Below, piece after piece: positions 33,522 through 43,400 of a stretch of DNA of 44,052 bases. Position 1 is the first letter of the stretch. Every line of letters starts with the position of its first letter. Source of the DNA: an uncultured Collinsella sp. (lineage in GTDB: Bacteria; Actinomycetota; Coriobacteriia; Coriobacteriales; Coriobacteriaceae); assembly GCA_900540905.1 (NCBI GenBank), contig UQHR01000018.1, positions 1 through 44,052 on the forward strand. Reading direction: 5' to 3'. Below the pieces are notes generated by a model, which ran no database searches, had not been told where the DNA came from, and saw only the letters and a list, made by a program, of their open reading frames with translations. The translations under genes were made by a program, and so were the position numbers.

Positions 33522-35189
33522 TTAGAACAGGCCGGTGATGTTGCCGTCGTTGTCGACGTCGATGTTTTCGGCCGCGGGCACCTTGGGCAGACCCGGCATG
33601 GTCAGAACACTGCCGGTCAGCGCGACCACAAAGTGGGCGCCGGCAGAAACCTTGAGCTCACGCACGGTGATGCGGAAGTTCTCGGGAGCGCCCAGGGCCT
33701 TGGCGTTGTCGCTAAAGCTGTACTGCGTCTTGGCGACGCACACCGGCAGGTTGCCAAAGCCGTTCTCGCGCAGCTCGGCGAGCTGGCGCTTGGCGGCCGG
33801 CGTAAAGTCAACGCCGTCGGCGCGGTAGACCTTGGTGGCAATGGCCTCGAGAGCGTCGGCCACATCGGCGCCGTCCTCATAGGCAAACTTGAGCTCACTC
33901 GGCTGCTCAATCAGACGCATAACCTCATCGGCCAGCTCGAGCGCGCCCTCGCCGCCCTTGGCCCAGACCTCGGATAGCTTAACGTTGACGCCGAGCTTCT
34001 GGCACTCGGACTCGATGAGCGCAAGCTCGGCCTCGGTGTCCGTCGGGAATCGGTTGATGGCGACCACGCAGGGCAGACCATAAACGTTCTGGATGTTGTC
34101 GACGTGACGCAGCAGGTTGGGCATGCCAGCCTTGAGTGCCTCGAGATTCTCCTCGTTGAGGTCGGCCTTGGCGACGCCACCGTTGTACTTCAGCGCACGA
34201 GCGGTCGCGACGATCACGACAGCGCTGGGGCGAACGCCCGTCATGCGGCACTTGATGTCGAGGAACTTCTCGGCACCCAGATCGGCACCGAAGCCGGCCT
34301 CGGTAATAGCGACATCGCCAAAGCGCATCGCCATACGCGTGGCCATGATAGAGTTGCAGCCGTGGGCAATGTTGGCGAAGGGACCGCCGTGGACAAACGC
34401 GGGCGTGCCCTCGAGCGTTTGCACCAGGTTGGGCTTGAGCGCGTCCTTAAGCAACGCGGCCATGGCACCCTGGGCCTTGAGGTCGCGGGCACGGACGGGC
34501 TCGCCGGCAAAGCTATAGCCGACGACAATCTCACCCAAGCGTTCCTTGAGGTCGTTGATGCTCGTAGACAGGCACAGGATTGCCATGACCTCGGAGGCGA
34601 CGGTGATGTCGAAGCCGTCCTCGCGCGGCACGCCCTGGGCCTTACCACCAATGCCATCGATAACATGGCGCAGCTGACGGTCGTTCATGTCGACGACGCG
34701 CTTCCAGGTGATGCGCTTAACGTCAATACCGAGCTGATTGCCCTGCTGGATGTGGTTATCAAGCATGGCGGCCAGCAGGTTGTTGGCAGCACCGATAGCG
34801 TGGAAGTCGCCGGTAAAGTGCAGGTTGATATCCTCCATGGGGATCACCTGAGCCCAGCCGCCACCGGCAGCACCGCCCTTAACGCCAAAGACAGGGCCGA
34901 GCGAAGGCTCGCGCAGGGCCACGGCACTCTTGACGCCGCGGCGACGCAGGCCATCGGCCAGACCGATGGTCGTGGTGGTCTTGCCCTCGCCCGCAGGCGT
35001 TGGGTTGATAGCGGTCACGAGAACGAGCTTGGCCTGGTGATCAGTCGGCTCGTTGAGCAGTGAATAGTCGACCTTAGCCTTGTCGAAGCCGTACGGAATA
35101 AGGTGCTTAACGTCGACGCCGGCGTTCTTGGCCACCTCGGTAATAGGCAGCGGCGTGACAGAACGTGCGATTTCGATGTCAGTAGGCAT
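33522..35189 (-). CDS. fhs: Formate-tetrahydrofolate ligase
   Basis: Fhs makes 10-formyl-tetrahydrofolate from formate, tetrahydrofolate and ATP, feeding purine synthesis and acetogenic-type one-carbon flow. The 555-residue length is typical. It shows the P-loop PAGEGKTTTTIGLADGL, FGVKGGAAGGGWAQVIPMEDINLHFTGDFHAI, and the C-terminal GLPKVPAAENIDVD. ATG 35189 follows AAAGGACC by 6 bases; the longer frame to 35264 has no support. FolD and FchA, the next enzymes in the pathway, are at 21.5-23 kb on the same strand but not linked. Confidence 0.97.
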   Translation of the reverse strand: MPTDIEIARSVTPLPITEVAKNAGVDVKHLIPYGFDKAKVDYSLLNEPTDHQAKLVLVTAINPTPAGEGKTTTTIGLADGLRRRGVKSAVALREPSLGPVFGVKGGAAGGGWAQVIPMEDINLHFTGDFHAIGAANNLLAAMLDNHIQQGNQLGIDVKRITWKRVVDMNDRQLRHVIDGIGGKAQGVPREDGFDITVASEVMAILCLSTSINDLKERLGEIVVGYSFAGEPVRARDLKAQGAMAALLKDALKPNLVQTLEGTPAFVHGGPFANIAHGCNSIMATRMAMRFGDVAITEAGFGADLGAEKFLDIKCRMTGVRPSAVVIVATARALKYNGGVAKADLNEENLEALKAGMPNLLRHVDNIQNVYGLPCVVAINRFPTDTEAELALIESECQKLGVNVKLSEVWAKGGEGALELADEVMRLIEQPSELKFAYEDGADVADALEAIATKVYRADGVDFTPAAKRQLAELRENGFGNLPVCVAKTQYSFSDNAKALGAPENFRITVRELKVSAGAHFVVALTGSVLTMPGLPKVPAAENIDVDNDGNITGLF

Positions 35190-35335
35190 GGGCGGTCCTT
35201 TCGTTACCGAATGAGAAAAAGACCAATTCAGCATAGCACGGGCGCGCAATAGTAAAACGCCCATAACCGATGAACGGCGATATGTTTACCCGATGCCCAG
35301 CGATAGCCTACAGATGCGCTAAAACAAGCCCATTC

Positions 35336-36403
35336 CTACAGGGTCGGTTCAATACCCAAATGCTCAAAGGTGCGAAGCGTTGCCTGGCGGCCCTGGGGCG
35401 TGCGAATCATCAAGCCGCACTGCAGCAGATAGGGCTCGTAGACATCCTCAAGCGTACCCGGGTCCTCGCCCACCGCGCTAGCAAGCGTCGTCAGGCCCAC
35501 GGCACGGCCGGAGAACGTCTTGGCAAGCGTCTCCAAGATGCGAATGTCCATCCAGTCCAGACCAAGCTCGTCGATCTCAAAGAACTCGAGCGCCTGACGG
35601 CAAATGTCAAGCTCAATAGGACCGTTGCCGCGCACCTGCGCGTAGTCGCGCACGCGCTTGAGCAGACGGTTGGCAAGACGCGGCGTACCGCGGGAACGCG
35701 AGCCGATCTCGAGTGCACTGGCATGGTCGATCGTCACACCCAGAATGGTCGCCGAGCGTGTCACAATCTGGGCGAGCTCCTCGACGGTGTAGTAATCCAG
35801 GCGATACGAAATGCCAAAACGGTCGCGTAGTGGGCCGGTCAACATGCCCGAGCGAGTCGTTGCCGCTACCAGCGTAAACTTGGGGATATCCAGGCGAATC
35901 GAGCGCGCCGCCGGACCCTTGCCAATCACGATATCGAGGGCAAAGTCCTCCATCGCGGGGTACAGGACCTCCTCGACCGAACGGTTGAGGCGGTGGATCT
36001 CGTCGATAAACAGCACATCACCCGGCTGCAAGTTAGTAAGGATGGCCGCCAGGTCGCCCGTGCGCGCGATGGCGGGGCCACTCGTGGTCTTGATCTGAGC
36101 GCCCAGCTCGTTGGCGATAACGGTGGCCAGCGTGGTCTTGCCCAGGCCCGGAGGACCCGAGAAAATCACGTGGTCGAGCGTCTCGCCACGGTTCTGCGCC
36201 GCTTCGATCAACACGCGCAGGCTCTGCTTGATGTGCTCCTGGCCGCAGTAGTCGTCCAGGCGCTGGGGGCGCAAAGTGCGGTCGACATCGAGGTCCTCGG
36301 CCGTCAGCTCCGAGCCCACCATGCGCTCGCCGTGCGCCATGGATGCCGCCGGCGAGTTACCGGGCGTCGCCCACAGGTCCTGAGAGTCATCGGCTTCCCA
36401 CAT
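35336..36403 (-). CDS. ruvB: Holliday junction branch migration ATPase RuvB
   Basis: RuvB is the AAA+ motor that drives branch migration of Holliday junctions with RuvA. It has Walker A SGPPGLGKTTLATV, Walker B FIDEIHRLN, sensor LVAATTRSGML, the Arg-finger region PLRDRFGI, and a winged-helix C terminus. At 355 residues it is slightly long, because of a 25-residue N-terminal extension. The ATG at 36403 overlaps the ruvA stop by one base (TGATG); GTG 36406 is an alternative. It is the last gene of the ruvC-ruvA-ruvB operon. Confidence 0.97.
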   Translation of the reverse strand: MWEADDSQDLWATPGNSPAASMAHGERMVGSELTAEDLDVDRTLRPQRLDDYCGQEHIKQSLRVLIEAAQNRGETLDHVIFSGPPGLGKTTLATVIANELGAQIKTTSGPAIARTGDLAAILTNLQPGDVLFIDEIHRLNRSVEEVLYPAMEDFALDIVIGKGPAARSIRLDIPKFTLVAATTRSGMLTGPLRDRFGISYRLDYYTVEELAQIVTRSATILGVTIDHASALEIGSRSRGTPRLANRLLKRVRDYAQVRGNGPIELDICRQALEFFEIDELGLDWMDIRILETLAKTFSGRAVGLTTLASAVGEDPGTLEDVYEPYLLQCGLMIRTPQGRQATLRTFEHLGIEPTL

Positions 36404-37023
36404 CACGCATCCATTCCGAGTCGCTTAAGCGCCGCGCCGAGCAGATCCTCGACACGCATATTCTGCCCATCATACCCGCTCAGGGCAACATCGGTCTCCT
36501 GCGGGCTAAAGCCCATGGAAAGGAGCGCCGCACGGGCATCATCGATGGCCGAGGGAGCAGCAGCGGGCACGGGCATCGCAACCTGGCCGGGAATCACGTC
36601 GACCGGCACAAAGCCCTTATCCTTGGCAAAGGTGCTCTTGAGTTCCAGGATCAGGCGCTGAGCTGTCTTTTTGCCCACACCGGGTACCTTGGCCATGCCC
36701 TTGTCGTCCTCGGCCATCACCAGCGAATACAGCTGCCCCACGGTATAGGTGGAAAGCACGGCGAGCGCCAAGCGCGGGCCAACGCCCGAGACGGACACGA
36801 GCCGATCGAACATCGTGCGCTCATCCTTGGAGGAAAAACCGAAAAGTGTCATGGCGTCCTCGCGCACCTGCATACGCGTATAGAGGCGGACCTCGCCGCC
36901 GGGCGTCGGCAACGTGGCCGCAGTGCTGCCCGAGATGCCGAGCTCAAAGCCAACGCCCGACACATCGACGACAGCAGAGCTCATCGTGGCCTCGACAAGC
37001 GTTCCATGGAGCTGGGAAATCAT
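36403..37023 (-). CDS. ruvA: Holliday junction DNA-binding protein RuvA
   Basis: RuvA forms tetramers that hold the four-way junction and load RuvB. The 206-residue protein has the OB-fold N terminus (MISQLHGTLVEATMSSAVVD) and two helix-hairpin-helix motifs (LVSVSGVGPRLALAVL and MAKVPGVGKKTAQRLILEL). The RuvB-binding C-terminal domain (ARAALLSMGFSPQETDVAL) follows. ATG 37023 overlaps the ruvC stop by one base (TGATG), as does ruvB with ruvA, so translation of the three is coupled. Confidence 0.97.
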   Translation of the reverse strand: MISQLHGTLVEATMSSAVVDVSGVGFELGISGSTAATLPTPGGEVRLYTRMQVREDAMTLFGFSSKDERTMFDRLVSVSGVGPRLALAVLSTYTVGQLYSLVMAEDDKGMAKVPGVGKKTAQRLILELKSTFAKDKGFVPVDVIPGQVAMPVPAAAPSAIDDARAALLSMGFSPQETDVALSGYDGQNMRVEDLLGAALKRLGMDA

Positions 37024-37544
37024 CAGTATCCGGTTCCTCTCTGTTGATAGAACTCGCCACCGGTGAGGGCGCGGGTGCGGCTGAGGTTTACGTGGCAGAT
37101 GGCGCAGGCCAGGGCATCGGCGGCATGGTCGGGATGCGGGTCGTGGTCGAGCTGCGTGAGCGTGCGCACCATGTAGGCGACCTGCCGTTTGTCCGCGGCG
37201 CCGGTGCCCACAACAGCCTGTTTGATCTGCATGGGCGTGTACTCGCCAATCTCGAGCGCGCATTCCGAAAGCGCCACGAGTGCAGCACCGCGGGCATGAG
37301 CCGTAGGGATGGCCGAGCGAACGTTGGCGCCAAAGTAAATGCTCTCGATAGCAGCGGTATCGGGGCGGTAGCGCTCCACGACACCCTTGAGGTCGCGGGC
37401 GATATGCGACAGGCGCACCGCGAGCGGACTTCCGGCACTGGTCTCGATGCAGCCATAGGCACGGCAGCGAACCTCGCCACGACGCTCCTCGATAATCCCC
37501 CAACCCGTATGAGCCAAACCGGGGTCAATGCCCAAGATAACCAA
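37023..37544 (-). CDS. ruvC: Crossover junction endonuclease RuvC
   Basis: RuvC resolves Holliday junctions by paired incision. The 173-residue protein keeps the acidic catalytic set: Asp7 (LGIDPGLAHTGWG), Glu67 (AIESIYFG), and the Asp pair Asp139 and Asp143 (HPDHAADALACA). The start is TTG 37544 with GGGGAGG 5 bases upstream. It heads the ruvCAB operon. Upstream (37545-37838) lies the second copy of the structured element. Confidence 0.96.
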   Translation of the reverse strand: MVILGIDPGLAHTGWGIIEERRGEVRCRAYGCIETSAGSPLAVRLSHIARDLKGVVERYRPDTAAIESIYFGANVRSAIPTAHARGAALVALSECALEIGEYTPMQIKQAVVGTGAADKRQVAYMVRTLTQLDHDPHPDHAADALACAICHVNLSRTRALTGGEFYQQRGTGY

Positions 37545-37650
37545 GCCAACCTCCCCTCGTCTTTTTCAAAGCACAAGGCAAGGCCCCGCGCACTATTCAC
37601 GAACGTCTGTTCTAGAATAACACAACAGCGACCGTATCTAGCAAGCAAGG

Positions 37651-37820
37651 TTGAACCATAGGTTGAGCATAAGTCAGCGAGCGAGTCCCTGCCGTGGCAA
37701 GGTGTCACGAAAGAGGAGCGCCGCGTACTTCTGTACGCAAGCGACGGTTTGAGCGGCAGATTGCCCGGCAGGGGCTCGCGCAGCGTCGACTCGTTACGCG
37801 GTTTGGTAAAACCGCGTAAC
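37651..37820 (-). ncRNA. Candidate structured RNA, copy 2 (homologue at 124-278)
   Basis: Helices match copy 1 in order and length. P1 pairs 37681-37694 with 37766-37779 (14 pairs, one G-T), then a one-base bulge at 37695, then 37696-37700 with 37761-37765 (5 pairs). A GG/GA loop is followed by a weak P2 (37703-37708 with 37753-37758, one mismatch). P3 pairs 37723-37728 with 37733-37738 around TTCT, plus CGC/GCG (37719-37721 with 37741-37743). P4 pairs 37793-37804 with 37809-37820. P1 reads GCGAGTCCCTGCCG here and GCGGGCCGCATTTG in copy 1, yet both are fully paired. The gene upstream on minus ends 18 bases before P4, and ruvC starts about 105 bases after the element. Confidence 0.6.
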
Positions 37821-37838
37821 CTTGGCCCTATCCCAGAG

Positions 37839-39824
37839 TTAGTTTTGAGAGAAAAAGGGGAACTGCCTTGGATCCACCGGCGGGTACGGCATCGGTCCGC
37901 CCTGGGGCCCACCTTGCGGGCCGCCCTGACCGCCCATCATCTTATCGATGGCGTCCTGAACCTCGCCCTCGAACTTTTTCATTCCCTCGTGCAAACGACG
38001 CTGACCGTCCTCGGAGCGCAGCTCCTCCATTTGCTCGGGCGAAATACCCAGTAGCTCGCCCAGCACGCCCATCATCTCGTTTCGCACGCGCTCGCTCGTA
38101 TCCTCGTCAGCAAAACGGCGCACCTCGGCGCGCGCCAGCGAATCGACCGTCATACGCTCCTTGCCGTTAAGCCCCAGGTCGGACCACGCGAGCATATACG
38201 GCCAGGCACGCTCGGCAAACGAACGGGCCGAGACGATCGGCGCCATCGGCAACATGCGGCGGGCAGCCTCACCCTGTCGAACGAGCATCAGCAGCAGCGA
38301 GCAAGCCTCAGGCTTGCCAGCGGCCATCGGGATGTCGTCGAAAGCTCGATTGCGGTCCACGTGCGCCTCGAGCGCGCCATCGACCTCACCCGGCTCAAGC
38401 CCGCCGAGCAGCTGTGCCGCGCGGTCGAGCATATCGACCGGACCGTCGATCGTCGAGAGCGCTTGCGCCAGCACGCGCTCCATGCAATCCTCCACCGCGT
38501 TGAGCGTCACGAGCTCTTGGGGCACCACGGCAGACGTGCGGTTGCGCACACGTGCCACAAACTCAAGCGTCGACAGGTACACATCGCCAAAGGGCGCAAA
38601 GTCGCCCTGGTAGCCGCCGCAAAGCGCCGGCGCCGCCAGCGCATACTCGGTTTTGGACAGCGGGCTCAGCGCCATCGCACCCAGCTCGAGCGCCGTGTCC
38701 TCCAGCATGAGGCCCAGCGTGCGCGAGCGCAGACGCTCGGCATCGCCCGCCGACACGTCGCGATCGAGCACACGCGCCGCATCCGGTGCATCGCGCTCGA
38801 CGGTGCGAATGTGCAGACGCTCGGCGATGGCGCGGACGGCGGCACAGCGGGCAGCCTCGGCTTCTTCCTGCGCCGGCGTAAAGATACGGTTGCGCCCCAG
38901 CACCAGGCCAATCACATTGCGCGGGCCCAGAGCGTCGACGGCCAGCGCCGCCAGCAGGGACGACGGCAAGTCACCTTCGAGTGCCACCACAGCACGCGAC
39001 GCACCGTGGGCTCGGGCGTTGTCGCGCACGGCGAGCACCAGCGCCTGCCACAGCCACTCCTCGGAACGGAACTCGGGCAGTTCGTGATCCTCCAGGGCAT
39101 CGAGCATCACGCCGCGCTGAATCTCCTGAACCAGCAGGCTCTCCTCAAAGCACGGCGCCTGGGCCACCACGCGACCGCAGTCGTCGAGCACAAACGAACC
39201 GCCGGTATACACCGACTCGTCATAGGCACCGACCGGCGCCATGCAGGCAAACCACACGCTGCGCTTGGATGCGATCTTGCGGTAGGCGCCGCTGCGAACG
39301 GCAGCAATGGCGGCAGTCTCGCGGTCGGTCATGTCAAACGCGTTGAATTGGAAATACGCAATGAGGTCAACACCGGTCGGCAGCATCTCGAGTTCGCGGT
39401 CCAAGTCAAAAATCACGGCGATGCGCACGCCGTCCACGTCGAACACCGGCGGCGCCCAACGTGTGTCGTTGTTCTCGCCACGCTGCAGGGCAATGCTCGA
39501 ACGCGCCGGCACCACATGACCGTCCTTGAGCATCATGTAGTCGAGCAGCGGCTGGCCCTCAAACGAAACCGCCGCGGGCACGATGCAGATCATATCGAGC
39601 TCTTGGATTCGCTCGGCGACGCCGGTCAAGCCGGCAAGCATGTCGTGCTCAAAGTCGGCAGTGCCCACCAGGCCGCCGGGCAGGGCTCCCATAAAGAGCG
39701 GAGCCGGCACGCACAGCACGCGCGCCCCGCGCTCGTGGGCCAGGCGCGCCTGGTCCTCGATGCGACCGCAGATACCCTCAATATCACCCAGGCGCATATC
39801 GATCTGTGCAAGTGCGAGCTTCAT
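37839..39824 (-). CDS. NAD synthetase-like protein with degenerate nitrilase and synthetase sites
   Basis: The 661-residue protein has the layout of glutamine-dependent NAD synthetase: a nitrilase-fold N-terminal half (about 1-245) and a PP-loop ATPase half (about 250-590). The catalytic residues look lost. The nitrilase Glu motif reads VPAPLFMG (36-46 region), the Lys position falls in ARSSIAL, and the ICED-type Cys motif reads AVIFDLDRE. The SGGxDS PP-loop reads LEGDLPSS (282-289). Surrounding scaffold blocks are kept (YTGGSFVLDD, LLAALAVDALGPRNVIGLVLG). The C terminus adds a GGPQ repeat and a Pro-rich end. It is probably a non-catalytic or repurposed paralogue. AAAGGGCTGAGCC precedes ATG 39824. 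Confidence 0.8.
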   Translation of the reverse strand: MKLALAQIDMRLGDIEGICGRIEDQARLAHERGARVLCVPAPLFMGALPGGLVGTADFEHDMLAGLTGVAERIQELDMICIVPAAVSFEGQPLLDYMMLKDGHVVPARSSIALQRGENNDTRWAPPVFDVDGVRIAVIFDLDRELEMLPTGVDLIAYFQFNAFDMTDRETAAIAAVRSGAYRKIASKRSVWFACMAPVGAYDESVYTGGSFVLDDCGRVVAQAPCFEESLLVQEIQRGVMLDALEDHELPEFRSEEWLWQALVLAVRDNARAHGASRAVVALEGDLPSSLLAALAVDALGPRNVIGLVLGRNRIFTPAQEEAEAARCAAVRAIAERLHIRTVERDAPDAARVLDRDVSAGDAERLRSRTLGLMLEDTALELGAMALSPLSKTEYALAAPALCGGYQGDFAPFGDVYLSTLEFVARVRNRTSAVVPQELVTLNAVEDCMERVLAQALSTIDGPVDMLDRAAQLLGGLEPGEVDGALEAHVDRNRAFDDIPMAAGKPEACSLLLMLVRQGEAARRMLPMAPIVSARSFAERAWPYMLAWSDLGLNGKERMTVDSLARAEVRRFADEDTSERVRNEMMGVLGELLGISPEQMEELRSEDGQRRLHEGMKKFEGEVQDAIDKMMGGQGGPQGGPQGGPMPYPPVDPRQFPFFSQN

Positions 39825-39863
39825 GGCTCAGCCCTTTCCGTCGTAAACCATCGTTGTCGTAGT

Positions 39864-39895
39864 AAAAGCGCCGGCCGCATGATGCAGTCGGCGCT
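39864..39895 (-). terminator. Rho-independent terminator
   Basis: On minus, AGCGCCG (39895-39889) pairs with CGGCGCT (39873-39867), and TTTT follows. It ends the superoxide reductase gene. Confidence 0.65.
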
Positions 39896-39941
39896 CGCAT
39901 GTGCATATGCTAGCTATGATACCCCGAGCGGGGGCGCGCTC

Positions 39942-40304
39942 CTAGAACGTCGCGGACCACAGCCCGTGCAGGTTGCAATAGGCATAGACGGTACCGGCCT
40001 TGGAACCGCCGGCAAAAAACGTCGCGGGCTTCATGCCGGGTTCAAGGTAATGGACCTCCAGACGGCCCTCGGCCTCAAGGGCGATCCACTCGATGTAGTG
40101 CTCGGGCACCATAGGATGCTCGGCCGAGCCCACGCGCGCACGGATCACGTGACCGTCGCGCTCGCTCTCAACGACCGGCACGTGCTTTTCGTGCGCCGCG
40201 TCCTCGGTGTTCGCGGTCAGCTCTGTGCAGCCGGCAGGGGTTGCAACGTCGTTGCCAAGGGCGGCAATGAGCTTGCCGTCGGGGTCCTTAAAGAATTTCG
40301 CCAT
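39942..40304 (-). CDS. Superoxide reductase (neelaredoxin/desulfoferrodoxin-type)
   Basis: This 120-residue protein reduces superoxide to peroxide at a non-haem Fe(His)4(Cys) centre, a common anaerobe defence. Ligand motifs are HEKHVPV (38-44), HPMVPEHYIEWI (two His), and YCNLHGLW near the C terminus (Cys and His). A short N-terminal domain is present, but the four-Cys desulforedoxin site is not visible, so it is of the one-iron type. ATG 40304 follows AAGGAGA by about 5 bases. A terminator follows at 39895, and the upstream helicase gene ends about 100 bases away. Confidence 0.92.
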   Translation of the reverse strand: MAKFFKDPDGKLIAALGNDVATPAGCTELTANTEDAAHEKHVPVVESERDGHVIRARVGSAEHPMVPEHYIEWIALEAEGRLEVHYLEPGMKPATFFAGGSKAGTVYAYCNLHGLWSATF

Positions 40305-40405
40305 GATGTTCTCCTTTGCTGATGTGCCGATGTTCTCGATGCTTCTTATGCCCAAAGGCAAGCGAACCATCCACGGCGTCGCAAATGAACACATAACGAG
40401 CGAGA

Positions 40406-43400
40406 CTAGCGCCCGTCGCCGCCGAGCAGCGCCAGAACATCCTCACGGGTAAACAGCGCCGAGGAGATGCCGTCGCCGCCGAGCACGCTGTTGACCAGGT
40501 CGCGTTTGGACTCCTGCATCTGCATGATGCGCTCCTCAATCGTGTCCTTGGCGATGAGCTTGTACACGGTCACGGTATGTTGCTGGCCAATACGGTGCGC
40601 TCGGTCGGTCGCCTGGTCCTGTGCGGCCACGTTCCACCACGGATCGTAGTGAATGACCACGTCGGCCGCCGTCAGGTTGAGGCCCACGCCGCCCGCCTTG
40701 AGCGAGATCAGAAACACCGGCACCTCGCCCGCCTGGAACTGCGCGACCATCTTGGCGCGGCTCTCCTTGGACGAAGCGCCCGTGAGTTTAAGAAAGCCGA
40801 TGTCCTCCTTGGCCAGGCGCTTGCCAATGATATCGAGCATGCCCGTGAACTGGCTGAACAGCAGAATGTGGTGCCCGCCGTCGAGCGCACCGTGCACGAG
40901 CTCCATGCAAGCGTCGAGCTTGGCGCTCCCCGCCTTGTAGTCCTCGTAGTGTAGATGCGGGTCGCAGCAGATCTGGCGCAGCTTGGTGAGCTCGGCGAGT
41001 ACCTTGAGCTTGTCCTTCTTAAACTCGGATGCCTCGCGATGCTGCACCTGCTGGGCGATGCGGTCTTGGTTGGCCAAGTAGAGCTTGCGCTGCTCGCCGG
41101 TAAGCTGAGCCACGACAGTGTCCTCAATCTTCTCGGGCAGGTCAGCAACCACGTCTTCCTTGACACGGCGCAGCACAAACGGCGACACGAGCGCCTGCAG
41201 GCGAGCGGCGCTATCGCCCTCGGCGTGCTCGACCGGGCTTTCGAAGCGCTTGGCAAACGACTCGCGCGTGCCAAGCAGGCCCGACATCAAAAAGTCGAAG
41301 ATGCTCCAGAGCTCGGACAGGCGGTTTTCGATGGGTGTGCCCGTCAGGGCAAAGCGCACACCGGCCGGCAGGCGCTTGGCGGCGCGCGCTACCTGCGTGA
41401 GCGGGTTTTTAATGTACTGGGCCTCGTCGAGCACCACACGGGCAAAGTCCTGCTCGGCATACTCGTCGATATCGCGGCGCATGAGGTCATACGACGTCAC
41501 GACCACGTTATGCTCGTCGGCGCCGGCTATCTGCACGCGGCGCTGCGCCTTGGCACCCACGATGGCGCACATGTCGAGCGAAGGCGCAAAGCGCTCCAAC
41601 TCGGCAGTCCAGTTATACACGAGCGACGCAGGGCACACCACAAGCGTGGGCTTGGCGTCCCCCGCCTCCACGCGCGCCAGGATATGCGCGATCATCTGCA
41701 GCGTTTTGCCCAGACCCATATCGTCGGCCAAAATACCGCCGAGGCCCAGGTGCTCAAGCGAGCCGAGCCACCGGTAGCCATCGACCTGATAGCCGCGCAG
41801 TGTGGCCTTGAGCGAGACCGGCACCGTAAAGTCCATCTCGCCGAGCGTGTCCAGGCGCTCGACGGTGCGGCGGAACGCGGCGTCGCGATCGGCCTCAAGC
41901 GCCGGCGTGCGCGCGAGCATGCTGTCGACGAACAGGGTACTCGACGCGGGAAGCGACACGCCGTCGAGCAGGTCGACAGCATCGACACCCAGATCCTCGG
42001 CAAGGCCAAACGCGGCGCGCGCCCCCTCGTCCAGGCGAATGATGTCGCCCGACGTGAGACGCGCAAACGTCTGGTGACGCTTGTAGGAGTCCAGATAGAT
42101 GGCAAGGTCTGCCGCCGAAAGCCCGCTCGCGCTCAGTTCGACGTCGAGCAGGTTACTCTTGACGGTCGCACGCACCGAAAGCTTGGGCGCGGGGCGGACC
42201 GAAATCTGGCGCAGACGGTCGCTGAGCATGACCTCACCAAGCTTGGACAGGACGGATAGGCCCTCGGTCAGCAGGCAGAACAAGCTCTCGTCATCGCGCT
42301 CCTCAAACGCCAGGCCGCCCTCGTAAAAGTCGAAATACAGGGCCGCCGTGTCCATAACGCGAAACTCCGCCACCTCGTCGCGGGGCGGCACGCCGGGGCG
42401 TTGCTCTTCGAAGGGGCTGCCCGGAGCGCCCAGGCTAAAGAGATCCGCCGACCAATCGCCGTAGGCAACCGTAATTTTGCAGGTCACGAGCCCATCGTCG
42501 ACGCCGATTGCCATGGCAAAGCTCGGCTCGGGTGCCACGGTATCGAGCACGGCGGGCGCGGTAAGGTCGGTATAGTCGCGCAAAATGGGCAGCGCCATAC
42601 GACAGAACTCCCCCACCTGGTCGGCAGCGATATGGACCGGCGTGCGACAGGGCAGCAAGCGCGATAGGAACGGCGCCGCATGTTGGGCAAACGGCGTGTC
42701 GGTACGGCGCGCGCGGCGCGTGTCGACCAGGTAGGCAGCATCGCCCGATGCAAAGCAGTACATATCGGCGGGCAGGCGAAGGTCGTAGCTGCCGCCGACC
42801 GCCGGCGCAATCTTGGAGGCAAGGAACGGCGGGCGCTTGGTCGGGGCTTCATCCTTCCCTTGCGGCGCCGGCTCGACCGCCACGTCATAGGTGCGATGCG
42901 TCGTCGTCCCCCGCGACCAGGCGGGCTCAAAAGAGATGGTCTGGCCGCGCAACAGGTCCAGCACATATACGATGCTATGCTCGGACAGCGGCAACTGACG
43001 CTCGGCGACAAAACCGCTGCGGGCAAAGTCGTACGACGCCGAACGTGAGCTTGTGATGTCATCGAGATAGGCAACTGTCGTCACGACAAGGTTGAGCAGC
43101 TTTGTCGACACGTCTTCGAAGGCTTCGGGCGTATGGACAAACGTTAGCTTCTTGCCGTACGAGAAGGTGCCGCCGCGCACGTAGGCATCGGCCATGCCGT
43201 CAATGTCCTTGACCACGTAGGACACCGAACCGCAGCGAATGCGGAACTCGAGCGCCCAGCTAAAGCGGTCGGCGAACAGCGGATTGTAGTACGGCACCAA
43301 CGAGGGCTCCAACGCCGCTTTGGGGGCGTCGGGATCAACGGCACCGGCAAGCTTGCGGCGCATGCTCGCCAGCTCATCCATGCGCGCGTCCGAAAGATCG

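Noticed and set aside
37088..37912. 274-residue minus-strand frame across ruvC and the second structured element
   Set aside because: It overlaps ruvC in another frame, has no ribosome-binding site, and covers the structured element.
38361..40322. 653-residue plus-strand frame
   Set aside because: It is antisense to the NAD-synthetase-like gene, and its His/Arg-rich composition is typical of a shadow frame.
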